Positions 1-7,734 of a stretch of 64,000 bases of DNA are shown here, piece by piece. Source of the stretch: Armatimonadota bacterium (GTDB lineage Bacteria; Armatimonadota; UBA5829; DSUL01); assembly GCA_020846715.1 (NCBI GenBank), contig JADLDK010000016.1:62001-126000 (forward strand), in the 5' to 3' direction. Position 1 is the stretch's first letter; every line of letters starts with the position of its first letter. Both the position numbers and the translations under genes were made by a program. Under the pieces are notes generated by a model. It did no database searches, had not been told where the DNA came from, and saw only the letters and a program-made list of their open reading frames with translations.

Positions 1-262
1 TCCAGAGATTGTGGCCATGGCAAAGAGCATCAAGAACGAGCTTCAAAAAGGGGGACAGATGCGCGCGGTGTACGACGACACTGCGGCGATTGGCAAACTG
101 TACCGGCGTCAGGACGAAGTCGGCACACCGTTTTGCGTAACCGTGGATTTTCAGTCACTGGAAGATCAGACCGTCACCGTGCGCGACCGCGACAGCATGC
201 AGCAGGCGCGCCTGCACATCAACGAGCTGAAAGCAGCCCTTCAGGACCGCCTGGATTCCTGA
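1..262 (+). CDS. glyQS: Glycyl-tRNA synthetase, C-terminal end (partial)
   Basis: Only the last 86 or so codons are present; the frame is open to the left edge of the window, so the gene begins outside it. The visible part reads like the anticodon-binding domain of the single-chain (alpha2) glycyl-tRNA synthetase: the stretches [20 protein letters not shown] and [20 protein letters not shown] are typical of this family. The enzyme charges tRNA-Gly with glycine in the cytoplasm. The stop codon TGA is at 260-262, and the next gene starts 60 bases downstream on the same strand. The family call is firm; nothing can be said about the catalytic domain from this window. Confidence 0.93.
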   Translation, partial: PEIVAMAKSIKNELQKGGQMRAVYDDTAAIGKLYRRQDEVGTPFCVTVDFQSLEDQTVTVRDRDSMQQARLHINELKAALQDRLDS

Positions 263-321
263 AAAGCTCCACAGTACGCTGAGCCGGGGACGGCGACGCG
301 TACCACTGCTGAACATTTGCG

Positions 322-1518
322 ATGTCAGCCACTCCGGAGCAGATCGCCGCGCTCATTGACAGCCCGTACCGGGACTGTATCCCGCAGTGGAAGGATTTGC
401 CAAAGGACCCTGTGCGACGCGTCACACTTCTGCGAAAAAGCGTGCCAGCCAGCGTCGCGCCGGTGATTCTGGAGCTCTCCGAGCTGCGCCACCGCGGGCG
501 GGAAAAGTTCGGCCGCGCCTGCGAGATGTTCTTCGACCGGGAAGCGCTGGAGCAGTCCTCGTCCGAGGCGATAGCGGCTCTTCGAGCGGAGGCATTCAAG
601 GACTGTGAGACGGTTGCAGACCTGACCTGCGGTATTGGCGGCGACACCTCAGCGCTGGCGCGACAGTGCCGAAAAGTGATAGCCTCTGATCTCAGCGCAG
701 CCCGGGTTAGTATGAGCCAGTGGAACGTCGAAGCGCTGTGCGCCGCAGCTTCCATTCGCGGTGAGGTGAGCTTCCGCACAGCTTGCGCTCAGAACTACCC
801 ACTGGCAGACGGCTATTTCCTGGATCCCTCTCGCAGAGCGTCAGGCCGCAAATCCAGGTTCCTGCGAGACCTCTCGCCGCCTGTCGAGCTCGTGAAGGAG
901 CTGGCAGCTACATCAGACAGTGTAGGTGTGAAGCTGTCCGCCGCGACACCGGATGAAGAGTTGCTTGCGCTGGGAGGCAGCATTGACTTTGTCGCGAGCG
1001 CGGGTGTCTGCCGGGAGGCCTTTGTGCGCCTGGGCAGACTTTCCACAGGGACAACAAGGGCGCTCTTCCCGAAGAGAGGCGGTGGCTGGAGCGCACTGAG
1101 CGCGACGCCCGGCTCGCCTGGAGCTCCGCTTTCAGAGCCGCTGAAATTCCTGCTGGAGCCAAATCCCGCCATCATCCGAGCTTCCCTTCTGCCGGAGTTG
1201 TGTAGATGCGTGCACGCCGCTATTCTGGACCCGGAGAGCGCCTATTTGACTGCGGAGCGCCCATGCCCGGATTCCTCTGCGATGTCCTATGAGATTCACC
1301 GCTCGCTGCCCTTTTCACTCAAAGGCGTGAAGTCTCATCTGCGGGAAATAGGGATCGGACACGTTGAGGTCAAGAAGCGGGGGATTGACGCAGACGTAGA
1401 GGAGGTTCGCAGGCATCTGCAAAGCAAGCTCAACGGGCACGGCGTTGTTGTGCTGATGCGTCTGTCTGGAAAGCCGTGGGCCTTCATCTGCAGCGCTGTT
1501 CCCATCGGAGCGGACTGA
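322..1518 (+). CDS. SAM-dependent methyltransferase with THUMP-like C-terminal domain
   Basis: A 398-residue cytoplasmic protein. Residues 100-109 (DLTCGIGGDT) form a class I methyltransferase SAM-binding loop, and D168-P169 in YFLDPSRR resemble the catalytic motif IV of nucleic-acid methyltransferases. The last 75 or so residues (YEIHRSLPFSLKGVKSHL onward) match the THUMP-like domain often found at the end of this family, which suggests an RNA substrate. The exact substrate is unknown. It lies in the same direction as glyQS and could be co-transcribed with it. The ATG start at 322 is the first in frame after the glyQS stop and gives the usual family length. Confidence 0.85.
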   Translation: MSATPEQIAALIDSPYRDCIPQWKDLPKDPVRRVTLLRKSVPASVAPVILELSELRHRGREKFGRACEMFFDREALEQSSSEAIAALRAEAFKDCETVADLTCGIGGDTSALARQCRKVIASDLSAARVSMSQWNVEALCAAASIRGEVSFRTACAQNYPLADGYFLDPSRRASGRKSRFLRDLSPPVELVKELAATSDSVGVKLSAATPDEELLALGGSIDFVASAGVCREAFVRLGRLSTGTTRALFPKRGGGWSALSATPGSPGAPLSEPLKFLLEPNPAIIRASLLPELCRCVHAAILDPESAYLTAERPCPDSSAMSYEIHRSLPFSLKGVKSHLREIGIGHVEVKKRGIDADVEEVRRHLQSKLNGHGVVVLMRLSGKPWAFICSAVPIGAD

Positions 1519-1607
1519 ACGAGCGGCCGCCCACTTGCAGCGCTGTGCCAGCTTACGCTACTATCCGCCCCGGCGCCCTCCATAAAAGAGGCGCGGGAGG
1601 ATTCACA

Positions 1608-2234
1608 TTGAGCAAGACGAAGACACTTCTGTTCACTGGAGGTGAGATTCACGACTACAAGGGCGTTGGCGCGGAGCTGAAGCGGATTCTGGAGGCCTCT
1701 GGCAACTTTGAAGTAACGCACGTGGAGCAGGACCTGAACGTGTTCGCCAGTCCCGATCTGACTCAGTACGACGCGATCGTACTGTTTTACACCATCGGAG
1801 AACTCACGGATGCGCAGTACAACGGCCTGTCCAACTTTGTTAAAAGCGGCAAAGGGTTCGTCCCCATTCACTCTGGCGCGGATTCGTTCCAGAAGTGCCC
1901 GGAGTACCGCGCGTTGGTTGGCGGGCACTTTGTCACCCATCCCGCCTACCGCACCTATCAGGTCAGCGTGTTGGACCGTGAGCACGAAATCACCGAAGGG
2001 CTGGATGAGTTTCAGGCGACTGACGAGCAGTACATCACCGATTACGATCCGCGCGTGAACGTGCTGGCGACGGCTGTGTGGCAGGGCATAGCGCGGCCCG
2101 TAGCCTGGACCAAGAGCTGGGGTGAAGGCAGAGTGTTCTATCTCGCTCTCGGACACGACGCACCGGCCTGCCGCAATGAGCACTTCGAGCTGCTGCTCAC
2201 GCGGGGTGTGGCCTGGGCGGGGCGCCGCGCCTGA
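1608..2234 (+). CDS. ThuA-like (trehalose-utilisation) domain protein
   Basis: A 208-residue protein of the ThuA-like fold (class I glutamine-amidotransferase-like). Features seen are an N-terminal strand leading into FTGGEIHDYKGV, the core YDAIVLFYTIGELTD, the GKGFVPIHSGADSF turn, and GRVFYLALGHD near the end, all typical of ThuA proteins. The frame is open further upstream, but I place the start at TTG 1608 because GGGAGG at 1595-1600 sits at a good distance and the family motif begins right after. ThuA relatives are linked to sugar metabolism and often sit beside glycosidases or Gfo/Idh oxidoreductases; the precise reaction is not established. Confidence 0.85.
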   Translation: MSKTKTLLFTGGEIHDYKGVGAELKRILEASGNFEVTHVEQDLNVFASPDLTQYDAIVLFYTIGELTDAQYNGLSNFVKSGKGFVPIHSGADSFQKCPEYRALVGGHFVTHPAYRTYQVSVLDREHEITEGLDEFQATDEQYITDYDPRVNVLATAVWQGIARPVAWTKSWGEGRVFYLALGHDAPACRNEHFELLLTRGVAWAGRRA

Positions 2235-2290
2235 GACCTGCTTTCAAAAGAGGCACTTGGACCAGACCGGCGTCGCTCTGGTCCGCGCGG

Positions 2291-3079
2291 TTATCTGGGT
2301 GAGCGCCCGAGAAACATCTCTGTGACGTAGAAGCTGCCGTCCGCGCCTTTGCAGACCCCGATACCAATTGCGTCATAGCGTGGATCGAGGATGTTCGCGC
2401 GGTGGCCTTCACTGTTCATCAGAGCGTTGTGGCTGACGCCGACATTGACTTCAGAGCAGTACGCGATGTTTTCTCCGATCATCGCATAGCGAGGTCTGTA
2501 GTTGAGCGCTTTCAGGTAGCGCTTCATCGGCGTACGCAGGGAGCCCGTGGGGGACTCATGGGCGAAGTAGAACTTGTCGTACATCTCGCGGCTGTGGGCG
2601 CGAGCCGCCTCAACCAGAGTGCGGTCCACCTCCAGCGGCTTGAGTCCAACCAGTGCTCGCTCGCGGTTGGTGAGCTCCACAAACTCTATCTCCTCTTCTA
2701 CGAGGGCGGCCGGATAGGTAGCCGAAGAGTCCGGGCGCCCATCGAAGAGGGCTCCGTCCGCAGGTGAGTCGTCCAGCAACCCGGGCGCTCTGAGGACTCT
2801 GCTGGTGTAGTCAGCGTAGCTGCGTCGTGACCCGGTGACAGCGCCGGACAAATCCGCCACCCGCAACCGCGCCGGTGACATCTGATCTGAAGCGGCAGGC
2901 TCCATAGACTTCTGAGACCCCTCGGGCTTTGAGGCGGACTCAACATCGCGCTCAGCTACAAGCGCGGGACTGGTGGCAGGTGACTTCACAGGCGCCATAT
3001 TCGGCTGGGCAGGCGCAGGCGGTCCCGAAAAGCTCCCCGACATCAGCATCATGCACACAGACACAGCGAGGCTGTTCAC
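2291..3079 (-). CDS. Secreted CAP/SCP-domain (YkwD-like) protein
   Basis: A 262-residue protein with an N-terminal hydrophobic segment that looks like a signal peptide, then about 110 residues rich in Ala, Ser, Pro and Glu (a probable linker), then a CAP domain in the last 140 residues. CAP signatures visible are FVELTNRERALVGLKPLEVD, the SREMYDKFYFAHESP helix, IGENIAY and NSEGHRANILDP. Bacterial CAP proteins are extracellular; their activity is poorly defined. I choose the GTG at 3079 over the GTG 21 bases upstream because GGAGAAGGAG lies just before it. The gene is divergent from the aldo/keto reductase at 3430 and has a possible extended -10 promoter at 3245-3253. Confidence 0.87.
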   Translation of the reverse strand: MNSLAVSVCMMLMSGSFSGPPAPAQPNMAPVKSPATSPALVAERDVESASKPEGSQKSMEPAASDQMSPARLRVADLSGAVTGSRRSYADYTSRVLRAPGLLDDSPADGALFDGRPDSSATYPAALVEEEIEFVELTNRERALVGLKPLEVDRTLVEAARAHSREMYDKFYFAHESPTGSLRTPMKRYLKALNYRPRYAMIGENIAYCSEVNVGVSHNALMNSEGHRANILDPRYDAIGIGVCKGADGSFYVTEMFLGRSPR

Positions 3080-3429
3080 GTCTGATTCTCCTTCTCCCAC
3101 TCTTACTGGGGCTGCGGCCTCTTCTCATCCCATTTTGGGCCGCTTGAAACCAAAACTCCGTCAATCTCCGGACACAGCACAGGGCGCCTGGCCGGTTCGA
3201 CGTATCTGGTGAGGCGTTAGCGATGCCACAACGCTGACCCACCAATTATAACATTGCCATGCCGAGCGTGCGTCTTTAGATAAAATTAAACTTGTGGACA
3301 CTATTTAGAAGGCGCAGCCTGCCGGGACCGGAAGGGAGAGGAGCGCTCCGTGGCGAAGTGCCCGGTTCGGAAGACGCGCGCACGCGCTACAACTGGCCGC
3401 CCCTGCGCGGTTAAGATGAGGTAGAGATT
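3080..3429. other. Divergent intergenic region, no gene seen
   Basis: About 350 bases between the divergent CAP-domain and aldo/keto reductase genes. Apart from the possible minus-strand -10 site at 3245-3253, it contains an A/T-rich patch around 3275-3295 that may hold the plus-strand promoter, but I cannot pick out convincing boxes. I see no conserved small reading frame or terminator-type hairpin. Confidence 0.5.
3245..3253 (-). promoter_or_regulatory. Putative extended -10 promoter for the CAP-domain gene
   Basis: Read on the minus strand the site is TGTTATAAT, an exact TATAAT hexamer preceded by the extended -10 dinucleotide TG. I see no recognisable -35 box at 16-18 bases upstream. It lies about 165 bases before the GTG start at 3079. 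Confidence 0.45.
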
Positions 3430-4398
3430 TTGCAGTACGGACAGATACCTGGGATAGACAAACCCTTTTCGCGACTGGTGCAGGGGACGACAATGATCGG
3501 CTCCGGTGACATCGACGGGAGCTTTGCGCTTCTCGACGGTGTTCTGGAGCTGGGCTACACGGTTTTCGACACAGCTCACATATACGGTGGCGGAGACAAT
3601 GAGCGCACGCTGGGACGATGGATTAGTGACCGCGGAGTGCGGGACAGGGTTGTTATCTTGGCCAAGGGCGCGCACCTGAATGCGGATCGCCGCCGCGTAA
3701 CACCCTGGGACATTACCTCCGACCTCTACGACTCACTTGCGCGCTTCAAGACGGACTACATAGACCTCTACGTTCTGCACAGAGACGACCCGGACTTCCC
3801 TGTCGAACCGATTGTGGACATTCTCAACGAGCACGCGAGGGCCGGGCGCATTCGGGCCTTTGGCGGCTCCAACTGGACGCATGACCGCATCCAGCAGGCA
3901 AACAGCTATGCCACAGCAAACGGCCTCATCCCGTTTGCCGTCAGCAACCCCCAGTTCAGCCTGGCTGTTCAGAAGGAGGAGCCGTGGGACGAGTGCGTAA
4001 GCATCACCGGTCCGGAAGGCGCACAGGCCCGCAAATACTACCAGGAGTCTCAGATCCCGCTGCTGCTGTGGTCGAGCGTCGCGGGAGGTTTCTTCTCCGG
4101 ACGCTTCCGGCGCGACAATCTGGATAGTTTCACAGACGGCAGCGATCAGCTCTGCGTGCGCTGCTATGCAACGGAGGAGAACTTTCAGAGGCTGGACCGA
4201 GCTGAGGAGATGGCTGCAGGAAAAGGCGTGACAGCGTACCAGATTGCGCTTGCGTGGGTGCTGGCACAGCCGCAAAACACCTTTCCGCTGGTCGGGGCAC
4301 GCACGGTTGAAGAGGCGCGTCAGAACGCTGAAGCGCTGGAAATCAAGCTGACACCGCAGGAGAGCGCCTGGCTGAACCTGGAATCCGGCTCACTCTGA
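3430..4398 (+). CDS. Aldo/keto reductase
   Basis: A 322-residue NAD(P)H-dependent oxidoreductase of the (beta/alpha)8 aldo/keto reductase family. The catalytic tetrad is visible: D47 and Y52 in FDTAHIYGG, K79 in ILAKGAH, and H117 in VLHRDD. The cofactor-binding end is also present (FGGSNW, then AWVLAQP and VGARTVEEARQNAEAL). The start is TTG 3430, preceded by a GA-rich GATGAGGTAGAG that can act as ribosome binding site. The substrate is unknown; similar enzymes with the YGGGDNERTLGRW variant occur beside sugar-degradation genes, which fits this window. The gene stands alone, divergent from the CAP-domain gene and convergent with the MFS pair. Confidence 0.9.
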   Translation: MQYGQIPGIDKPFSRLVQGTTMIGSGDIDGSFALLDGVLELGYTVFDTAHIYGGGDNERTLGRWISDRGVRDRVVILAKGAHLNADRRRVTPWDITSDLYDSLARFKTDYIDLYVLHRDDPDFPVEPIVDILNEHARAGRIRAFGGSNWTHDRIQQANSYATANGLIPFAVSNPQFSLAVQKEEPWDECVSITGPEGAQARKYYQESQIPLLLWSSVAGGFFSGRFRRDNLDSFTDGSDQLCVRCYATEENFQRLDRAEEMAAGKGVTAYQIALAWVLAQPQNTFPLVGARTVEEARQNAEALEIKLTPQESAWLNLESGSL

Positions 4399-4428
4399 TC
4401 CGCACAAGTCCAACGGCCGGTGGATGTG

Positions 4429-5640
4429 TCAGGATATGCTGGCTGGAGCGCTCTGGCGCGCCCGGGGCAGAAGCTTGGCCGCTGCGGCCGCAAAGCTGAG
4501 GAGCAGAAGAACCCCGCCGCTCCAGTAGGGCCACGCTATGCCTATGCGTCCGTAGGCGAACGCACCCCAGAGGGCCCCGGCAAAGCGCGCCAGACTGCCC
4601 AGCCCCTGAGAGATGCCTAAAATGCCGCCCATGTGCTCCTCCGCCGCCGCCCCGGAGATCAGACTCTGGATGGAAGGGTTGCCAATACCTGACCCGACAG
4701 AGACCAGCGCAAGCACCGCCAGCAGCGCGGGAATACCATGAGTCTCGGGAATGGCTATCAGCCCGATTCCCACCATCAGAATACCCGCCACCAGCAGCCG
4801 CCGTTCCCCAAACATCCGGGTGAGCCGCCCGATAAAGCCGCCCTGCACAATTACAGCGATGATGCCTACGTAACCCAGGATACGGCCGGTATAGGCTACC
4901 ACATCTCTCTGGCTGTGAATCTGGAAGTGATCCTGCACAAACAGTGTGAACGTGCTCTCAAGGTTGGCGAAGGCCAGCGTGTTGACGAAGAAAATCACCA
5001 GCAGAAACGCAAGCTCGGGATGGCGCAGAGCTTCAATCAGACGGCTGAGTGAAAACAGCCCTTCTCCGCCAGGGTGAGCGCCGCGCTGGGGGCGCGTTTC
5101 CGGCAGCATCACAAACGCCCAGAAGAAGTTGAGGATGCAGAGCGCGGCAGCCACGTAAAACGGCAACGCTGTGCTGATTTTCCCGAGCTCTCCGCCGAAC
5201 CACGGACCGAAGATAAAACCCAGCCCGAAAGCCGCGCCTATCATGCCCATACCGCGCGCCCGCTCTTCTCGAGTCGTCACGTCCGCAACCAGCGCCGGCG
5301 CCGAGGCCAGCCCACCGGCCGTGAAGATGCCCTGCACAACCCGGGCGGCGTACAGGTAGCCCAGGCTCGGAGAGTAGGCCATAGCCAGAAAAGAGAAGCT
5401 GCCGCCAATCAGGGACAGAAGAATAATTGGCCGGCGTCCAACGCGGTCTGATAACCGCCCCCACAGAGGCGCGCACACAAACTGAGCCAGAGAGTAAGCG
5501 GCGCTGAGGGCGATGATGGCGGTCTTGTCCGCCGTGAACTTCTCCGCCCACACAGGCAGGAGCGGCAGAATCATCCCGAAACCGAGAAGATCGATGAAGA
5601 CCGTCAGAAATATAATCGAGAGAACAGAGCGATTTTTCAA
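4429..5640 (-). CDS. MFS transporter (drug/sugar efflux type)
   Basis: A 403-residue polytopic membrane protein with about 12 hydrophobic segments. The conserved MFS loop 2-3 motif is visible as GRLSDRVGRRP, after a first segment beginning FLTVFIDLLGFGMILPLLP, which is typical of TetA-like proton antiporters. The frame is open far upstream of the real start; I place it at TTG 5640 because the TGA stop of the preceding transporter gene overlaps it (TTGA), the first transmembrane segment follows directly, and the upstream extension reads as the shadow of the neighbour. The two transporters are therefore probably translationally coupled. The substrate cannot be told from sequence. Confidence 0.87.
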   Translation of the reverse strand: MKNRSVLSIIFLTVFIDLLGFGMILPLLPVWAEKFTADKTAIIALSAAYSLAQFVCAPLWGRLSDRVGRRPIILLSLIGGSFSFLAMAYSPSLGYLYAARVVQGIFTAGGLASAPALVADVTTREERARGMGMIGAAFGLGFIFGPWFGGELGKISTALPFYVAAALCILNFFWAFVMLPETRPQRGAHPGGEGLFSLSRLIEALRHPELAFLLVIFFVNTLAFANLESTFTLFVQDHFQIHSQRDVVAYTGRILGYVGIIAVIVQGGFIGRLTRMFGERRLLVAGILMVGIGLIAIPETHGIPALLAVLALVSVGSGIGNPSIQSLISGAAAEEHMGGILGISQGLGSLARFAGALWGAFAYGRIGIAWPYWSGGVLLLLSFAAAAAKLLPRARQSAPASIS

Positions 5641-6959
5641 TGTTGCCACGGCCGGCGCTCCCGAATACGTGTCAGCGCCAGCGTTCCAAGAGTGTAGTAA
5701 GAAATGGCCACGATCATCAGAGCCCGGTAACCAAGGCCGGGACCGGCGCGATTGCCTATCGCGGCTATCTGACCGGCTATCAGGGGCGCGACGATTTGCG
5801 GGACCGTGTCCGACAGCCCCCACACCCCAAGGTACTTCGCGCGCGCCTGCTCCGGCAGAAGATTGCAGCCCAGCGCCCAATCCACAGCAGTGAAAGCGCC
5901 AAACCCCGCACCGAAAACCCCAACGGCAGCGTAGGCGACAGGCAGTGATTTGGCCAGAACAAAGACCACCGCAGCGGCTAGGCAAGTGCCGTTTGCCACG
6001 TACAGCACAGACTTTCTTGAGGTTCTATCGCTGATCTGTCCAGCCGGAACGATGCCGAGGAGACCCGTCACGGTTGACACCACCATAAAAGCGGCCAGAA
6101 CGCGCGGCGCAACGCTGCGATCTACCCCCAGAGTATACTCGATGTAGTACAGAAGAAACGACAGCACCGTGTAAAACCCGAGCATAATCGCAAATCGCGA
6201 CGCAATCACCCAGCCGAAGGTCGGGTAGGGACGAGGCGAGAGGTTTATGATGTCGCGCAGACGCTCACCCAGGGCTCTGTCCGATCTGGGCGCGGGCGCC
6301 TCGCAGATCAACCAGATATAGGCCACCATAAAAACATTCAGCATCAGCGCGAACAGGACGGACGCGACAACGAGGCCGGAGGGCGTTCCAAGCAGCAGTC
6401 CCGCCACCAGTGGCCCGCCGATGCGCCCCAGAATCTGCCAGACACCCATGTACGCCGAAGCCCGTCCGTGGTAGGCCAGCGGGATTTTATCCGGCAACAG
6501 CGCCTGATACGGCCCCATGGCGAAGTTGAGAGAGAACTGCAGACTCACGTAAACCGCCAGAAGCGCCGGCATGGTTGTCGCATACGGAAAGGCAAGCAGA
6601 GGAACGCTTGCAACCAGCGTGCCGATGACCACGTACGGCCGGCGCTGGCCCCAGCGAGACCCGAATGTATCGCTGAAAGCGCCGGAAAGAATCTGAGTCA
6701 GCGCAGCGACGGCCGCGCCAGTGGCAAGCAGGACGCCAAGCGCCTGATCTTTGTGAGCTGTGCCCACAATCTGCTCCACACGGTGGGGCAGAATCAGGGC
6801 GAGCATCGAGCCCCAGAAGAACGACAGGGCAAACCAGTACACCGAGACTCCCAGATAGTCCCGGATTCCTGGCGGAGAAACTACCTCCTGCGAATGCTGA
6901 AGCGCGCTCGTTGGAAGCGCCGAACCAGCTAAGGAGTCGGAAGGTTCAGAGTTTGTCAT
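5637..6959 (-). CDS. MFS transporter
   Basis: A 440-residue membrane protein with about 12 hydrophobic segments after a 30-residue polar N-terminus. The loop 2-3 motif reads SDTFGSRWGQRRPYV, the form seen in the glycoside-pentoside-hexuronide and sucrose-type branches of the major facilitator superfamily, so a sugar-like substrate is plausible but not proven. Its stop codon overlaps the TTG start of the second MFS gene at 5640. It lies 62 bases downstream of the GDSL hydrolase gene on the same strand, so the three may be one transcript. Confidence 0.85.
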   Translation of the reverse strand: MTNSEPSDSLAGSALPTSALQHSQEVVSPPGIRDYLGVSVYWFALSFFWGSMLALILPHRVEQIVGTAHKDQALGVLLATGAAVAALTQILSGAFSDTFGSRWGQRRPYVVIGTLVASVPLLAFPYATTMPALLAVYVSLQFSLNFAMGPYQALLPDKIPLAYHGRASAYMGVWQILGRIGGPLVAGLLLGTPSGLVVASVLFALMLNVFMVAYIWLICEAPAPRSDRALGERLRDIINLSPRPYPTFGWVIASRFAIMLGFYTVLSFLLYYIEYTLGVDRSVAPRVLAAFMVVSTVTGLLGIVPAGQISDRTSRKSVLYVANGTCLAAAVVFVLAKSLPVAYAAVGVFGAGFGAFTAVDWALGCNLLPEQARAKYLGVWGLSDTVPQIVAPLIAGQIAAIGNRAGPGLGYRALMIVAISYYTLGTLALTRIRERRPWQH

Positions 6960-7021
6960 CTGCAGGCTGTCAAGAGCCGTCCCTGATCCAGAGTTCAGTT
7001 CGACAGCCGCCGCTCCCTCAG

Positions 7022-7633
7022 CTAGCCCGCCACAGCGTCAAAAACACCTGCAGCCTTCAACCATGTCGTGCCAAACAGCCGGTTGCCTGATGCTTTGAGA
7101 TGCACGCCATCGGTGGTGAAGGCTGGCTCTGGCGACACTGTATGCCAGCGCGCAATAGCCTCCAGAAACGCTCTGTGAATCGGCACTATGACAGCGCCGT
7201 GTTCGCGGGCAATCCGCTCTGCGCTATCGCAGTAGTCCGCCAGCTTGCCATTGTCCTCGTTGTCCAGGTCCTCTCCGATGACCGAGGGTGTGCACAGCAT
7301 GACTTTCGCCTGGCTACCCGCAGCGATCGCCTTGAAAAGCTCCTCCATCCCGCGCTGAAAATCCGGCAGAGCGACGCCGTCCGCGCCATGCCACACGTCG
7401 TTGATGCCAATGGACACCGATATCCAGTCTGGATTCTCACTGAGCACATCGCGCTCAAGCCGCTCCAGCAACTGCACAATCTTGTTGCCGCCAACCCCGC
7501 GATTGACGCACGTGAGACGAAGCTCGGGACAAAGCGCCTGCAACATCTCATCCACAAAGCTCACATAGCCCGGGTCGGCCTCCGTAATGCTGTCTCCGAA
7601 AAAAACAATCTTCTGGTCAGTTTGAAAAATCAT
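7022..7633 (-). CDS. SGNH/GDSL-family hydrolase
   Basis: A 203-residue esterase-like protein with all SGNH blocks: the nucleophile S15 in FFGDSITEAD, the block II RGVGGNK, the block III N78 in SIGINDVW, and the block V dyad D175 and H178 in TTDGVHLKASG. No signal peptide is seen, so it is probably cytoplasmic. Relatives remove acyl or acetyl groups from sugars and other esters. Its placement just upstream of two MFS transporters and in a carbohydrate-rich window fits a carbohydrate esterase, which is an inference. Confidence 0.9.
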   Translation of the reverse strand: MIFQTDQKIVFFGDSITEADPGYVSFVDEMLQALCPELRLTCVNRGVGGNKIVQLLERLERDVLSENPDWISVSIGINDVWHGADGVALPDFQRGMEELFKAIAAGSQAKVMLCTPSVIGEDLDNEDNGKLADYCDSAERIAREHGAVIVPIHRAFLEAIARWHTVSPEPAFTTDGVHLKASGNRLFGTTWLKAAGVFDAVAG

Positions 7634-7734
7634 AAAGCTCCGTCATCCCTAAATAGACGAGGACGCGTCTGGATTAGTCCCGCTTTGCCTGTGCAGACAC
7701 TCAATGTCCACCGCCTGCGAAAGTGCAGAAAGTC

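Noticed and set aside
5641-5985. N-terminal extension of the second MFS transporter by 115 residues
   Set aside because: The extension is Arg/Gly/Cys-rich, has no membrane-helix pattern of the family, and overlaps the C-terminal coding part of the first MFS gene; the TTG at 5640 fits the family start.
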